Shown piece by piece: positions 32,675-43,840 of a stretch of 64,000 nucleotides of DNA. The position numbers were made by a program, and so were the translations under genes. The first letter of the stretch is position 1, and each line of letters begins with the position of its first letter. The stretch is taken from assembly GCA_003991915.1 (NCBI GenBank), contig RQTK01000168.1, positions 499,878 to 563,877 of the forward strand, read 5' to 3'. The notes under the pieces are model-generated. The model made no database searches, was not told the origin of the DNA, and saw only the letters and a program-made list of their open reading frames with translations. Source of the DNA: Elysia chlorotica. Its lineage: Eukaryota > Mollusca > Gastropoda > Plakobranchidae.

Positions 32675-35600
32675 GTTTGAATGATGAGACTGTTTGAAAT
32701 TGAATGAAACCTAAATCTACATTCACCTCTTTTGAACAAAACACACACACCTGATTAAACTTAGAAGAAACTTCATATTATTAATGGGAGTGTGTAGAAG
32801 CTGAGTTCGATCTCGACTAGATCTAGTCCTAGTTCTAGAATCTAATTAGCTCTAATCTAGCTCTAGATATAGAATCTAGCTAAAATACTGTAGCCTACAT
32901 ACTTTTGTAACACGTACAGATCTAGATTCTTGTCACAAGTGTTTCAGTACCATATGTGAATTGTGTTTTCACAGTAAAGACATTATCTTTGTGATGCATA
33001 TTGTATTCTATTAAGACGCAATTTATTTATAATTTCTTGAACTGTATTTTTTTTTGGTAGGAGATTCTATGTAATAATTAACTAATATTTTACTAAATAG
33101 CAATAATGTGTGTTAATACCGAAAGGCTCAGTGGTAAGAGTGCTTGTCTGGCACGTATAAGGGTGCGGTTCAATTTCAAATTTTCGCAAGTGTTTAGCTC
33201 TGAAAGATGGCTAATTCACCAACCTTTATTATATATATACAGGGCAGGGCTTAGGTTGTAATTTAATCATACTTTTAAGAGTGACATGAGCCTTAACTTA
33301 ATATCGGAATGGAAATAAGGTGGAAATAAACGTTGATCTTATTTACACTCGGGTTGAAAATACACAAAGGTGGTTACTTCATGGGACAGAAACAGGAGTA
33401 GCAGATTATAAGTCTCTGTGTTGCTACGGGACAAGGGTGAATCTCAGCTTCAATCTGAACTTGGGGGAACTTGGAAGGAATTTGTAACCTGTTGTTGTTT
33501 AAACTTCATGAGTTCTCGCAACATGCGCGATTAAAAAAACAGGGTGCAAATAAGATATTTTTTTATTTTCACCCGCGGTGCAAATAAACACACTAAAGTA
33601 AATAGGCCTACTGCAGTGTACATCATTTTATCCTATTTTCAAATGCATCACCCAAAACATTTTTTTAAATCTTGATCTTATTACATTTCAATCGGACTAA
33701 AAACTTTTTATTTTGTTGAACAGACTTATTGAAATTGAATGATACCTAAATCTACATCACCTCCTTTTGAACAAAACACACACACCTGATTAAACTTAGA
33801 AGAAACTTCATATTATTAATGGGAGTGTGTAGAAGCTGAGTTCGATCTCGACTAGATCTAGATCTAGTCCTAGTTCTAGAATCTAATTAGCTCTAGATGA
33901 TAGATCTATAGCTATATAAATACTGTACATACTTTTGTAACACGTATAGATCTAGATTCTTGTCACAAGTGTTTCAGTACCATATGTCAATTGTGTTCAT
34001 CACAGTAAAGACATTATCTTTGTGATGCAAAATGTATTCTATTAAGACGCAATTGATTTATAATTTCTTGAACTGTATTTTTTTTAGTAATCTAAGTAAT
34101 AGATTCTATAAATCTATGTAATAATTAACTAATATTTTACTAAATAGCAATAATGTGTGTTAATACCGAAAGGCTCAGTGGTAAGAGTGCTTATCTGGCA
34201 CATATAAGGGTGCGGTTCAATTTCAAATTTTCGCAAGTGTTTAGCTCTGAAAGATGGCTTATTCACCGAGTGAAATGAGCCTAACTTAATATCGGAATGG
34301 AAATAAGGTGGAAATAAACATTGATCTTATTTACACCCGGTTTGAAAATACACAAAGGTGGTTACTTCCTGGGACAGAAACAGGAGTAGCAGATTATAAG
34401 TCTCTGTGTTGCTACGGGACAAGGGTGAATCTCAGCTTCAATCTGAACTTGGGGGAACTTGGAAGGAATTTGTAACCTGTTGCCGTTTAAACTTTAGGTT
34501 GTTTAAACTTCATGAGTTCTTGCGACATGCGCGATAAAAAAAAAAACGGGTGCAAATATTGAAATAAGACATTTTTTTATTTTCACCCGCGGTGCAAATA
34601 AACACACTAAAGTAAATAGGCCTACTGCAGTACATCATTTTATCCTATTTTCAAATGCATCACCCAAAACATTTGTTTAAATCTTGATCTTATTCCATTT
34701 CAATCGGACTAAAAACTTTTTTTATTTTGTTGAACAGACTTTGATCCCGTTGATGTCTCGAAGAGACAGTACATTGAGAATGTTGTGGAACCTGATATGC
34801 ATACAGCCATATCACAACTCGCCAAAGCAAGGAAAAAAATGCCTCTTAAGTGTGTTAAACAAGCAAGAAAAGTAGCGAATAATAACATCTATTATTGTGT
34901 AAGTACATAGATCTATTGAACCACTGTTACTGACTGATTTTTACTTACAAGTAATCTATTTCACTTGTAAATTAGTTTTTCTGACTTAAAATTCTGAATT
35001 AATTAGTGATGCTATACGTTGCAAGGGAAAGTTTTACACGTTAATGGTTAAAGTTGTTTTAAAAAAGATTTATTCATTGTTATTTATTTTACTATTCTAT
35101 ACAATGAAGTCCCTTTCTTAAGAGAAATTGATAGTATGTAAATTGAGTACCAAGTACATGTGATTTATTTATTGTCAGATTAATAGATTGAAATTGAATA
35201 AATTGGCTCTTATTGTGGTCCTATGTAGTATGTAACTCGGGTTTATAGAAATGTTTTGTTTTCAAGTGGACAAATGTACTGCACAAGATTTATTTGATAC
35301 ACATGGAAAAAGTTGTATAATCCATGCACTATTGCAACTTTTAAAAATCCGAATGTCATTCTCTTCATTACTTTCATTTGTTTCTACATTATGTCGTTTT
35401 TATTCAGGGAAAGTCTTGTGTTGTACTGGAAACAGAGCAATATCCTGTGAGGGTTGATTCCAGTGAAGTGGACAAAGTGTTTGAGATCAACGGAGTAGAT
35501 GAAGTGCCAACCAATCTCAACACCTTATCAAAGGTTAGATAAACATAAATTAAGAATCAGTGCTGATTTGGACAACAGCTCAAGTCAAATCCAATTCTGT

Positions 35601-36641
35601 TGTGCTAAAGCAAAGGGAGGGGAGGAATGGTCTCCCTTTTCTGTGGGTTGGCAAAGCACAGACTGTGTTTTCCTTCAAGGGATGGTTTGTGTAGGCCAGA
35701 CTGAGTATACAAATGATAGGGGTGGTCACGAGGAAAACTTTTTGGATAGACATTTATAATGTAAGCTAAAATGAGATTGAGGGTAAATAAAAGAGATAAA
35801 AGATGAGTAAGAACGAAAATGGCTAGAAAATAGACAGATGGATAGAAAAAGATGGGCAGGAGAGAGAGAGAGTGTTTTAAAGAAAATGTGAGCTGCGGAA
35901 TAGTTTATAAATTAATACTGATAAAGAAGAAAAACAGATTGGTTGAATGATGACAGTACATAATAGTAAAGGGTGAATCAGGATGTAAATCCCTCTCCCG
36001 ATCTCATTGAATAGCCCTGTGGGAGGCTGTAATTATAAAGTGCCGAAATTTTAGTGATTACAATTAAATATATTGTTTAGTGACAAAATATATTATTCTT
36101 TTAGTTATCTTCAGTTGAATTGGGCACACGTTGGCTTTGGACAGTACATGTACTGCCGACAATTTCGACCTATGCATTTGGGAACTCGAAAGAGGAAGTT
36201 TTTAATAACCCTGGTACAAACTCACCTACAAGGCAGTAGGAAAATGTTGCAAATACTCAACAGAGCTTTATTACCCAAGGCGACCACCTGTCCATGGTGA
36301 ACACTTTTGTCTATGATCTTCGGTGGTCGCCATGGGCAGGTTCGACTGTACATGCATAATTGGACTCAACTTTTATATTCAATCTTAGCAACAAATTAAT
36401 CTTTGGTTTTTTTTTTTATACTTTCCATCTTCATATTAAATTTTATGTTATTTTTATTTTTCAGTTGATAACATCATATACTGAGGAGAGGCAAGAACTG
36501 GTCAAGGCCCACCGGCTGCTCAACCAAAAATTGGCATCTTCCTTTGAAAGTGACAATAATATTAAGAATAGGCCCCTTGTTTCTCCTAATTTTTACAGTG
36601 ACGATTTTATTGTGGATGAAAGTGCTCCACTGATTGATTGA
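32665..36641 (+). CDS. Small 157-residue protein, NSL1/Mis14-like kinetochore candidate, 4 coding exons
   Basis: Exons 32665-32674, 34738-34898, 35408-35533 and 36465-36641 join in phase to 474 bases. The N-terminus reads MAEDFDPVD, then VEPDMHTAISQLAKARKKMP. The spacing F-D-P-x-D ... V ... I-S-x-L-x-x-x-R-x-x-x-P resembles the Mis14/NSL1 signature of the MIS12 kinetochore complex. A helix TEERQELVKAHRLLNQKL follows in exon 4, and the end is acidic (YSDDFIVDESAPLID). If it is NSL1, it would help link centromeres to microtubule-binding NDC80. Human NSL1 is longer (about 280 residues), so the match is partial and family assignment is tentative. The gene structure is more secure than the name. 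Exon 1 is only ten coding bases, and the ATG context (CACTATGGCGG) is strong. Confidence 0.5.
33118..33190 (+). mobile_element. tRNA-like SINE head (copy 1)
   Basis: GGCTCAGTGGTAAGAGTGC (A-box-like) and GCGGTTCAATTTC (B-box-like) at tRNA spacing. The second copy is near 34166-34237 in the tandem duplicate. Not an intact tRNA: no closed acceptor stem. Confidence 0.5.
34166..34237 (+). mobile_element. tRNA-like SINE head (copy 2)
   Basis: Same boxes as the 33.1-kb copy, with CTTATCTGGCACATATAAG replacing the anticodon-side sequence. Confidence 0.5.
34738..34898 (+). CDS. NSL1-like exon 2
   Basis: Codes the Mis14-like segment. Acceptor TTGTTGAACAG, donor TGT|GTAAGT. The other open frame in this exon stops within the exon and lacks family resemblance. 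Confidence 0.65.
35408..35533 (+). CDS. NSL1-like exon 3
   Basis: 42 codons, GKSCVVLETEQYPVRVDSSE then an acidic stretch. Acceptor TTATTCAG, donor AAAG|GTTAGA; phase 0 on both sides. Confidence 0.65.
36120..36350. repeat. Interspersed repeat with internal inverted repeat
   Basis: Shares GGGCACACGTTGGCTTTGGA with the 19-kb copy. Carries GGCGACCACC (36279-36288) and its inverse GGTGGTCGCC (36322-36331), plus a CAGTACATGTACTG palindrome near 36142. Lies in NSL1-like intron 3. Confidence 0.55.
36465..36641 (+). CDS. NSL1-like exon 4 and stop
   Basis: 58 codons plus TGA: a helical segment then an acidic C-terminus. Acceptor TTATTTTTCAG. A candidate AATAAA lies at 36653, only 12 bases after the stop. 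Confidence 0.65.
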   Translation: MITSYTEERQELVKAHRLLNQKLASSFESDNNIKNRPLVSPNFYSDDFIVDESAPLID

Positions 36642-36652
36642 ACTTACAATGC

Positions 36653-36658
36653 AATAAA
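36653..36658 (+). terminator. Candidate polyadenylation signal of the NSL1-like gene
   Basis: AATAAA 12 bases after the stop codon. If used, the 3' UTR would be unusually short. Confidence 0.35.
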
Positions 36659-39600
36659 AATGTTTCACTTTTTTTTAAGTCAAAATATTAAACCATTTGC
36701 CATGATATAAACATGGATTAGTTGAATGAAGTCTGTTGTAAGTTACTTATAGACTGACTAATGTTTTATTCTGTAGGAAAAAAGTCATTTTCTCAGAAGT
36801 ATCAATTTCAACATTTTGTCCCATGTCCATCTGAAAGGGTTATATGTGTGTGGGATAAATATCAGTCCTAACAGCATTTTTTTTTCACATCGAGCTGTTT
36901 AGGATTCCTAAGAAGTCAAATTTTAAAACGTTTGTTTTATCAACAGCAGATATGACATTATCACTTGACTTAGATGAGTTAATTATTAATATTGAAGTGT
37001 ACAGATGGTAGAGCTAGGTCATCACATTTTATATTTTTCACTTTTTTTTTTTTTAATGTAAAATCACAATGGATCATTTAGAGAGACAAATAGTGTTTTG
37101 TCAAAAACTATTGGGGTGAGAGGTAATTTCAACCATATGTAAATTTGCATACCATAGAATTGATGCAAAATAGGTTTTACCTTTAGCGTGTAAATGGGAT
37201 GATTAATTCAACTGCCTCAGTGGTAAACAGTAAAACAAATGTTCAAGTACAACAGTAAATCTTGCAGTTGCACTCAACAAGTTATTGTAACTCATATTAT
37301 AACCCATTCTACATCTCCCCCTTCTCTGTAAATGTACACAACTTTTGCCAGACACACATCAGATCCAAGATGGGTTCCAAGTTGTGGCAGCCATGTCTCT
37401 TTGATCCCCTATCATCTTTTCCAACCCTTTGACTATTCAAATGCTGCCACTCATCTTCCTTCCTCCCTATCCTATTGTACATGATTTCTCACTATTTGTC
37501 CCTCTCCTTCTACTCTTGAGGCTCTATGCTGTATATGACAGGTTATTATTAATCATTACTTCTCAATTTGGTCTTACCGATGGTCAGTCTTGGGGCATGT
37601 CCGCAGTATAGCCTATATTAGTGCTGACGTTGTACATTAAACTAACTCAACATTAACACCAGACCTTTGTTGTTTCAATTAGTGTCTAAAAGTATAAATT
37701 ATTTGGACATTGCCAACACTTCTGCTACATTGAAAGCCTGAAATTATTTTTTTGGATGAGAGGTATTTTACCTATAAGTATAACAAAGAAGATAAAGAAC
37801 ATGATTTGTTTTTGTTTTGCTGAGGTGTTCTTTGAGTTTGTTTCTGATTTTTTTTTTATTCAAGGTGTAATGGTTACAATATTAAAACATGCACCAACTA
37901 CTAGGTTTTGATTGAATTTTTTTTATTGTAGTTGTAGCAAAGAAGTGCTTGTCTTATGGAGATATTTTGAGTCTATAATTTATTATATCATGTGGATAGT
38001 ACTACATTTGTATTCAGATTTGGTAGGCCTACTATGGAGACTTTTTCACTGTTTTGGTGACAACATGCGTGTACATGTACATATAATTTTATGATTTATA
38101 TAATAAAAATCATTTTTATTAGGCTGAGTTTGAGCTGTGTTTTATTTGTTTTTTGTTTTTTTGAGTAGCCTTTTTGTACACTTCTTTGAACAATCGTAAT
38201 GTCTACACAAAGGTGTACATGAAATACCAGTAGTTGTAGACAATTCACACATTATAGTTTTTCTACACTTTACATGTTGATTAATTTGACTGCAGTGCAA
38301 ACCAAAGCGCAAAGTCTTAGCCGGAAATACAACTGGGTTAATCCAGAGTTGATGTCTGGAAAGAAAACAGAGTGGCTTCATTAATATTTAGACATTTTTT
38401 TTCCTTTCGGTCTCTAGTCTAAAGGGTGTTAAAATGAATTTTTTTTCTTCTCGTTTTTATTGTAGATACTTGTACATGTAAAATTTGCATGGGTCTAGAT
38501 CAAGACATAGTCTTGATTAGCACAAATCTTTATTCAGAAATGCAAAGCTCTCTTCAAAGTCAATGTCTCTTTTAGTCTTACTCTTAGGTCTTCAGAAAAA
38601 TTGTATGTGGCACAGGACCCTAGAGTGGGATACCCAGGACTTGGGTCGGTCTCATTATAGTAACAGTATTGACACCGACCAAACGCAACAGTAGGAGAAA
38701 AAAAAGTCTGCCTGATTACATCAGCCTAGCCCAGCGCTACCGCTCCCCTTAGTTCAACAGGTGTAGAAAGGGCTATGTTTTTGTCTGTTTTTTACTTTTA
38801 AGCCCAAACATTATAATATATATAAAATTAAAATTTAAATGTGATTTTCTTATAATATACTTTCAGTTTTAGTATCTGATTTCTAATTTGCAATACATTT
38901 TTTAAAACTCAAACTATTCCTCATCAACACAAAACTAATGGCGCAATATCTAGTCAATACTGAAATTGGCAAAACTGACAACACAAACATCATATAATTG
39001 TAATTTATATTTGAAAATTGGAGTTTTGTGGTAAAAAATGTTATAACTAATACAAGTGAGATCAAGTCATGAATTAGAAAAATGCACAATCCCTCTCTTT
39101 TGATGATTCCTCAAAAAGGGCCAGTGGTAGATTGTTATTCTCCCAGCAGTGAGCTCTCCATTTTGGAACCTTCAAACAGACAAAAATGTCAATTATGACC
39201 TCTCCTGTTTGGTTTGCAGTAAGTACATGTATAATGTGACCATCTGAGACACGAGTCCCTCTTTCCCCATGCTGTCAAGGTGTGGTAGCACGTATAATTA
39301 TCAAACATTAGTCTTGGGACTGGTCAACAATATAGCCTTGCTGCTGACATTGAACATTAAGAAACGTGAAAGGATTCCAAGAAAACGAAAGAACTTTGCT
39401 GCATTAATTGTCCTTATGTTTTCTACATAATACATGTACATATTACATCGATCTGGCCCAACTTTATTTACATTGAGGCTTTGGGCAGCCCAAAACAAAA
39501 CAATGGCTCTAAGAATTTAACGCACCTGTCTTCTGGGTGCCCACAGAAAGCAACCGCCCATAAAGTTAGGCATGCTGAACTGTGAACAGACATATAGCCT

Positions 39601-39854
39601 GAACCATTCTGTGGTTTGCTTGCCTCTGAAGGAATGTTATGTGATACATGCTTTCTTATTAAATACTATAACTAAGGTAATGATCATTGAAAACTAATGC
39701 ATATTACATGTATATAGTTGGTAATCTATTGGTCGTTATAATTATACATGTATTAAAACTATTATGGTTCACTCATTTGTAAGGACAGATTTCTTTAAAA
39801 TACAGCCTTTTGTGCAAGATTTCAGAGCTATTTTGGGGTGATGTATTTTATCCA

Positions 39855-40028
39855 ATAATGGACCATAATTCCTGTCTCAGTCGATCAAATTTTACTGACA
39901 CCGACACAACCAGTTACAGGAGACGAAATCGAACAAATAAATCTGCCGACTGTGGGATTCGAACCACGGAGCTTCTCAGCTTCCTATCCGGAGACCACAG
40001 CTCTACCACTTATGTCAGTTCGCCCCCT
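39855..40028 (-). mobile_element. tRNA-derived SINE with intact A and B boxes
   Basis: Minus strand: GAACTGACATAAGTGGTAGA contains an A-box-like TAAGTGGTAGA, and GTGGTTCGAATCCCAC is a strong B box, at tRNA spacing. They are followed by the family core CTGGTTGTGTCGGTGTCAGT and CGACTGAGACAGGAAT. This is the best-preserved head of the family in the window. Confidence 0.8.
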
Positions 40029-40124
40029 GTAGTAGTAGTACATTAGTTGTAGTAGTAGTCTATTAACTATTGTCGTTGCTGTTGTTGTAGGCTAATTACA
40101 TGATTGTTAATTATAACATGATTA

Positions 40125-40230
40125 TTATCATCATCATTATTAATACTATTATTATTATTATTATCATTATCATTACCATTATCATCACCATCATCGTCGT
40201 CATCATCATTATAATTATTATTATTATTAA
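40125..40230. repeat. (ATT/ATC)n microsatellite
   Basis: ATT, ATC and CGT triplets in a run of about 100 bases. Confidence 0.85.
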
Positions 40231-42515
40231 ATCTTTATAATAGGCCTAATCAGAATTGATTAATTAAAAACAAAAATCAGGCTTGCTTCCATATCACATG
40301 TGAGACTAAGAGAGGATAGGGCCTAATTATAATGATTATTTTTTTTTTCATTGATGAAAACTTCACTCAGACTTTGCGTAAATCGTATATTTATTTTAAA
40401 TAATTGATAAGTACTTGATCCACACTTATTCCCTCACTGTTGTTTATTTTCTACTCGATCGCTTACAGTTGCAACCTGCACATTTTTAGAAAATCCAGAA
40501 AACAGCATGAACCTATTAGGAGCGGATTCCCCTAACCCTGTGCACAATTTTGTTTCACTATCTATGTAATCTTCCTTTATTAACAACAAAAAATAGTCTC
40601 ACGCGGGCTAGCTAAAAAAAAAAACATGACAGTTGTAACCACTAACAAATGAGGCCTTGCCGTATTCTCTGTCCACATTTGAGAGTCAAAATGACGAGAA
40701 ATTATGATTTCAGGTTACATGTCCGTATTCGTAATTCAAATATCTTTCAGTTCTGCGTGCTTTTAAATACTTGACGATTTCTTGTTTTTCATGGAAATTA
40801 ACTAAACCCTAGTGACACATAGAATGGCTAGATATCTAAACAATTAACTTTATGAGAAATCCTACCATATCTTTTTATTATAGATTTTTCTATGAGTTCA
40901 AGCATAGATACAATTATTTTTAGGAGACTTGTCAAATGAGGTTATAACCTTTCACCCAAGCAGCATGAAGATGCACTTGCTTGGTGGAGAGAATATCTAG
41001 CACTCACACCACACCTAAGCAAGCTGGCCAAAATGAGAGAGAGAGAGTTTAATATCTATAGTGAAAGCAACTAAAAATGATTACACAATACCATATAGTC
41101 CTACTGTGATTATGATTGCATAATTATTGACAATCTATGAATTGATTGATCTAAAAACTTTTTTGTTCATTAAAAAAAAACAAAAAACTGTATACCTATA
41201 ACTTTAACAAGATTCCTTGTGGTTTATTTTCTTTTTACATCAAACGTCTTTATGTTCAACTTAGTGTGAAGTGAGATTGAGCATGATAGAAGTACTGTAA
41301 CTGTGTTGTTTTTACTGCTGTTCATCTCTTTTTATCCAGCATTTTTGATGCGCGGTATAGTGAACATCTAAATATAGCTACAAAAATTACATACATGTAT
41401 TTCATTTATTAATTATATTGCGATTAGATAGCTGTAAACCAAAATGTAAGAACTTTCAAACATAAGTTTTTCTCAAATCCGTCACTTTTTTTTCTTTATT
41501 GATTAAACTAAAGAGAAAAATGCAAAATCTTTAATTGAAAAAAAAAGCATTTATTTTTCATACCAGTACAACCAAAGTCAAAATTAAATATGCTCATCAT
41601 GGGAAAATTAATGAACATAACCTGAAACAATAAAGTTGAATACATCAATATTAATATTCTTTCTTACAGCAGTTTTAATAAAAATGAATAACAAATTACC
41701 TAATCAACTGAGCATGAGAATGGCTACATATAAAATACCAACTGACAAAATGTTTACATAATAGTAACAAAATTATTATTCATCATAAAAATTAACCAAT
41801 GTCCTCAATTGAGGGTCTAATGCAAGGATTATCATAGAAGATCCAAAATGCTATCTCCATTTGGTATAGAGTATCATGACAACCTGAAAAAAATCTGATC
41901 ATGCATGATACATATGAAATCATTTAATCTTAAATAAAAATTTCCCCATTATTTTTCTTCAAAATATACAAAAATATCCTTAAATGAAATCCTGCCAGGG
42001 TACCAGACCCATCTGGTGAATTTAAGAACTGTTTACTTCATCATACCTAAGTCACTTTTTTAAAACTGCCTATACAAAAAAGCAAAATAACTTAACATGT
42101 ATCCCCTTTTTTTGGATGTTTTATTGTTAGGTAATTGAGTCAGGAGCAGCTGACTAGTTCTTTTCTTTGTTGCAGCGCTGTAAAAGTGCACAATGACAAT
42201 TATTGATATCAATTTGAAACTTTCTGTAACTGTAGTACTAACATATTAATGAAAGTAGAGAAAACATGAAACTAGCATGGAGGCTGAAACACCAAAAGTA
42301 ACTGAAAAGATATAAAAATAAATATTAATGTTCTTTATTTTAAAATGGGGATTGGTCTAAGGGTACAGCATACGGCTCTATCAGAAGGCTAAGGGTTTGA
42401 TAACTGTTGAAGCGCACATTGGCCAATTTTCCCTACTTCTTAGGTCTTTTGAAGGTTGTCATTGATACAAATACTGAAGTGTATACACTGACTTTCACTG
42501 AAAGACGTGAATCTT

Positions 42516-42616
42516 CCTTAACTTCCTTGACTTATGTTCACACATAAAATTTTTTAATTTTGACAAAGCTGCTATTTCATAAATCACAGACTGCAGCAAT
42601 TGTATTCCAACAAAAA
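42516..42616 (+). repeat. Left direct repeat flanking LINE fragment
   Basis: Starts CCTTAACTTCCTTGACTTAT and ends near CAACAAAA. It matches 42933-43033 with only a handful of changes. Confidence 0.88.
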
Positions 42617-42932
42617 TGACAATTGTTATATCAAGTTACGTGGAACGGTCAAGCGGAGCTATCAAGACAGCATTGGACATGCAAGTAACAGGAAGTCGTG
42701 GAAAAGGGAGACCCAGAATGACATGGAAGCAGGTGACAGAGAGGGATCGGAAAGACTGGAAACTCTCAACAACTGACCCTCATGACAGAAACACCTGGAG
42801 ATCTGGTGTGAGATCAGCCATGCGTGCAGCAAGCCAGCTACCTGGAAGGGGGTCCACTGATGTGGATGTTGCCCCAGTACCTGCACGTTAATCAAAATAC
42901 CGATGATGATGATGATGAATGATGATCTTTTA
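42617..42932 (+). mobile_element. LINE ORF2 3' end, 5'-truncated
   Basis: An open frame with GRPRMTWKQV, RDRKDW and TWRSGVRSAMR, matching the conserved C-terminus of RTE/I-type non-LTR proteins. It closes with a stop and a (GAT)n tail at 42901-42919. Strongly 5'-truncated, so non-autonomous. Confidence 0.85.
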
Positions 42933-43033
42933 CCTTAACTTCCTTGACTTATGTTCACACATAAAATTTTTTTTATTTTGACATAGCTGCTATTTCATAA
43001 ATCACAGATTGCAGCAATTGTATTCCCAACAAA
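42933..43033 (+). repeat. Right direct repeat flanking LINE fragment
   Basis: Second copy of the 42516 repeat, directly after the GAT tail. Confidence 0.88.
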
Positions 43034-43501
43034 ATTGTTCTTGTAAAGCGCAATTCAAAAACCATGGTAAAATGACGAGGGCACAATTTTCTCCTTTCAA
43101 TAAAAACCTCTTTGAGTTTTATTTTTGGGAATAACAAGAAACCTTGCTGTAACAAGAGATGTAAAAAAAAAAAAGAAATCTTGTTATTTCAAAGTTTTGC
43201 TGTACATGTATTTGCCTTAGTTCTTAGCACTAGAATGAATGAATATTTTTACAGACCATTACAAAATATGTTGTAGACAAATACTTAAATCCAAAGAAAG
43301 TAATATATACATTCATTACAAACAATAACATGTCTATGTTTTTTTTAATTTTCATGTGACAATCAGTGTTATAATATCTAGATAGATCTAGAAATCAACA
43401 TGTGACGAATTTGTTGAAAGGTCAAGTTTTGTTACACAAGTGGATTCTGGATGAGAATTATTTCTAGTAGATCTAGATAGCTAGACCTACATATAAATTC
43501 A

Positions 43502-43840
43502 ATGGTATTGGAAAGAGATGAACCCTCCCTACCGGCTGCGTTCTCTGGGCTCACAACTTATGGCAAAACTTGGAGGGATAGGATTGTGAATCTTTCATTT
43601 GAACAGAAAGCGCCCCAAGTTCATAAGTTACATGAGATGCTGGAGGATGCTCTGAGACACTTTCTGTCAACTTTTGTCAGGCCAGAAGTTGTTAAGAATC
43701 TAAATGTTGACTTGATCGACAACAGAAACTTACTGCCTGCAAGGCATATATTTCTTGGAGCTGCGGCTGAAAAGATACTACCATCCCTTGAATCTCACTC
43801 AACAAACGAAATGAATGAAGAGAAATCGGGAGTATACTAG
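43502..43840 (+). CDS. Orphan ORF, transposon-family-like, 112 residues
   Basis: ATG-to-stop frame with HFLSTFVRPEVVKNLNVDL and LPARHIFLGAAAEKILPSLE. The pattern (F-V-R-P-E-V, then a short polar link, then IFLGA) recalls a repeated uncharacterised protein family in molluscs, cnidarians and amphioxus that I associate with transposons. This is recollection only. No splice partners or promoter recognised; it may be a fragment. Confidence 0.35.
   Translation: MVLERDEPSLPAAFSGLTTYGKTWRDRIVNLSFEQKAPQVHKLHEMLEDALRHFLSTFVRPEVVKNLNVDLIDNRNLLPARHIFLGAAAEKILPSLESHSTNEMNEEKSGVY

Larger units (their letters stand above)
32694..34740. repeat. ~1.03-kb tandem duplication filling NSL1-like intron 1
   Basis: Copy 1 starts at 32694 and copy 2 at 33729, both with TTGAAATTGAATGA. 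They run in parallel through GGGAGTGTGTAGAAGCTGAG and GGAGTAGCAGATTATAAGTC to TTTATTTTGTTGAACAGAC. Each copy carries small indels and a tRNA-like SINE head. Confidence 0.93.
36660..42515. other. Intergenic, repeat-bearing
   Basis: No supported exon. A SINE tail fragment in plus orientation (AGTGCTGACGTTGTACATTA, about 37619), a related piece near 39305-39365, a full SINE (39855-40028), an ATT/ATC microsatellite (40125-40230), and a weak SINE-like patch near 38625-38760. Confidence 0.55.

Noticed and set aside
33118..34237. Two possible tRNA genes
   Set aside because: A- and B-box-like sequences are present but no closed acceptor or anticodon stem can be drawn; better explained as SINE heads inside the tandem duplication.
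34684..34875. Alternative 63-codon frame through NSL1-like exon 2
   Set aside because: It reads from intron sequence through the acceptor and stops before the donor. The chosen frame joins exons 3 and 4 in phase.
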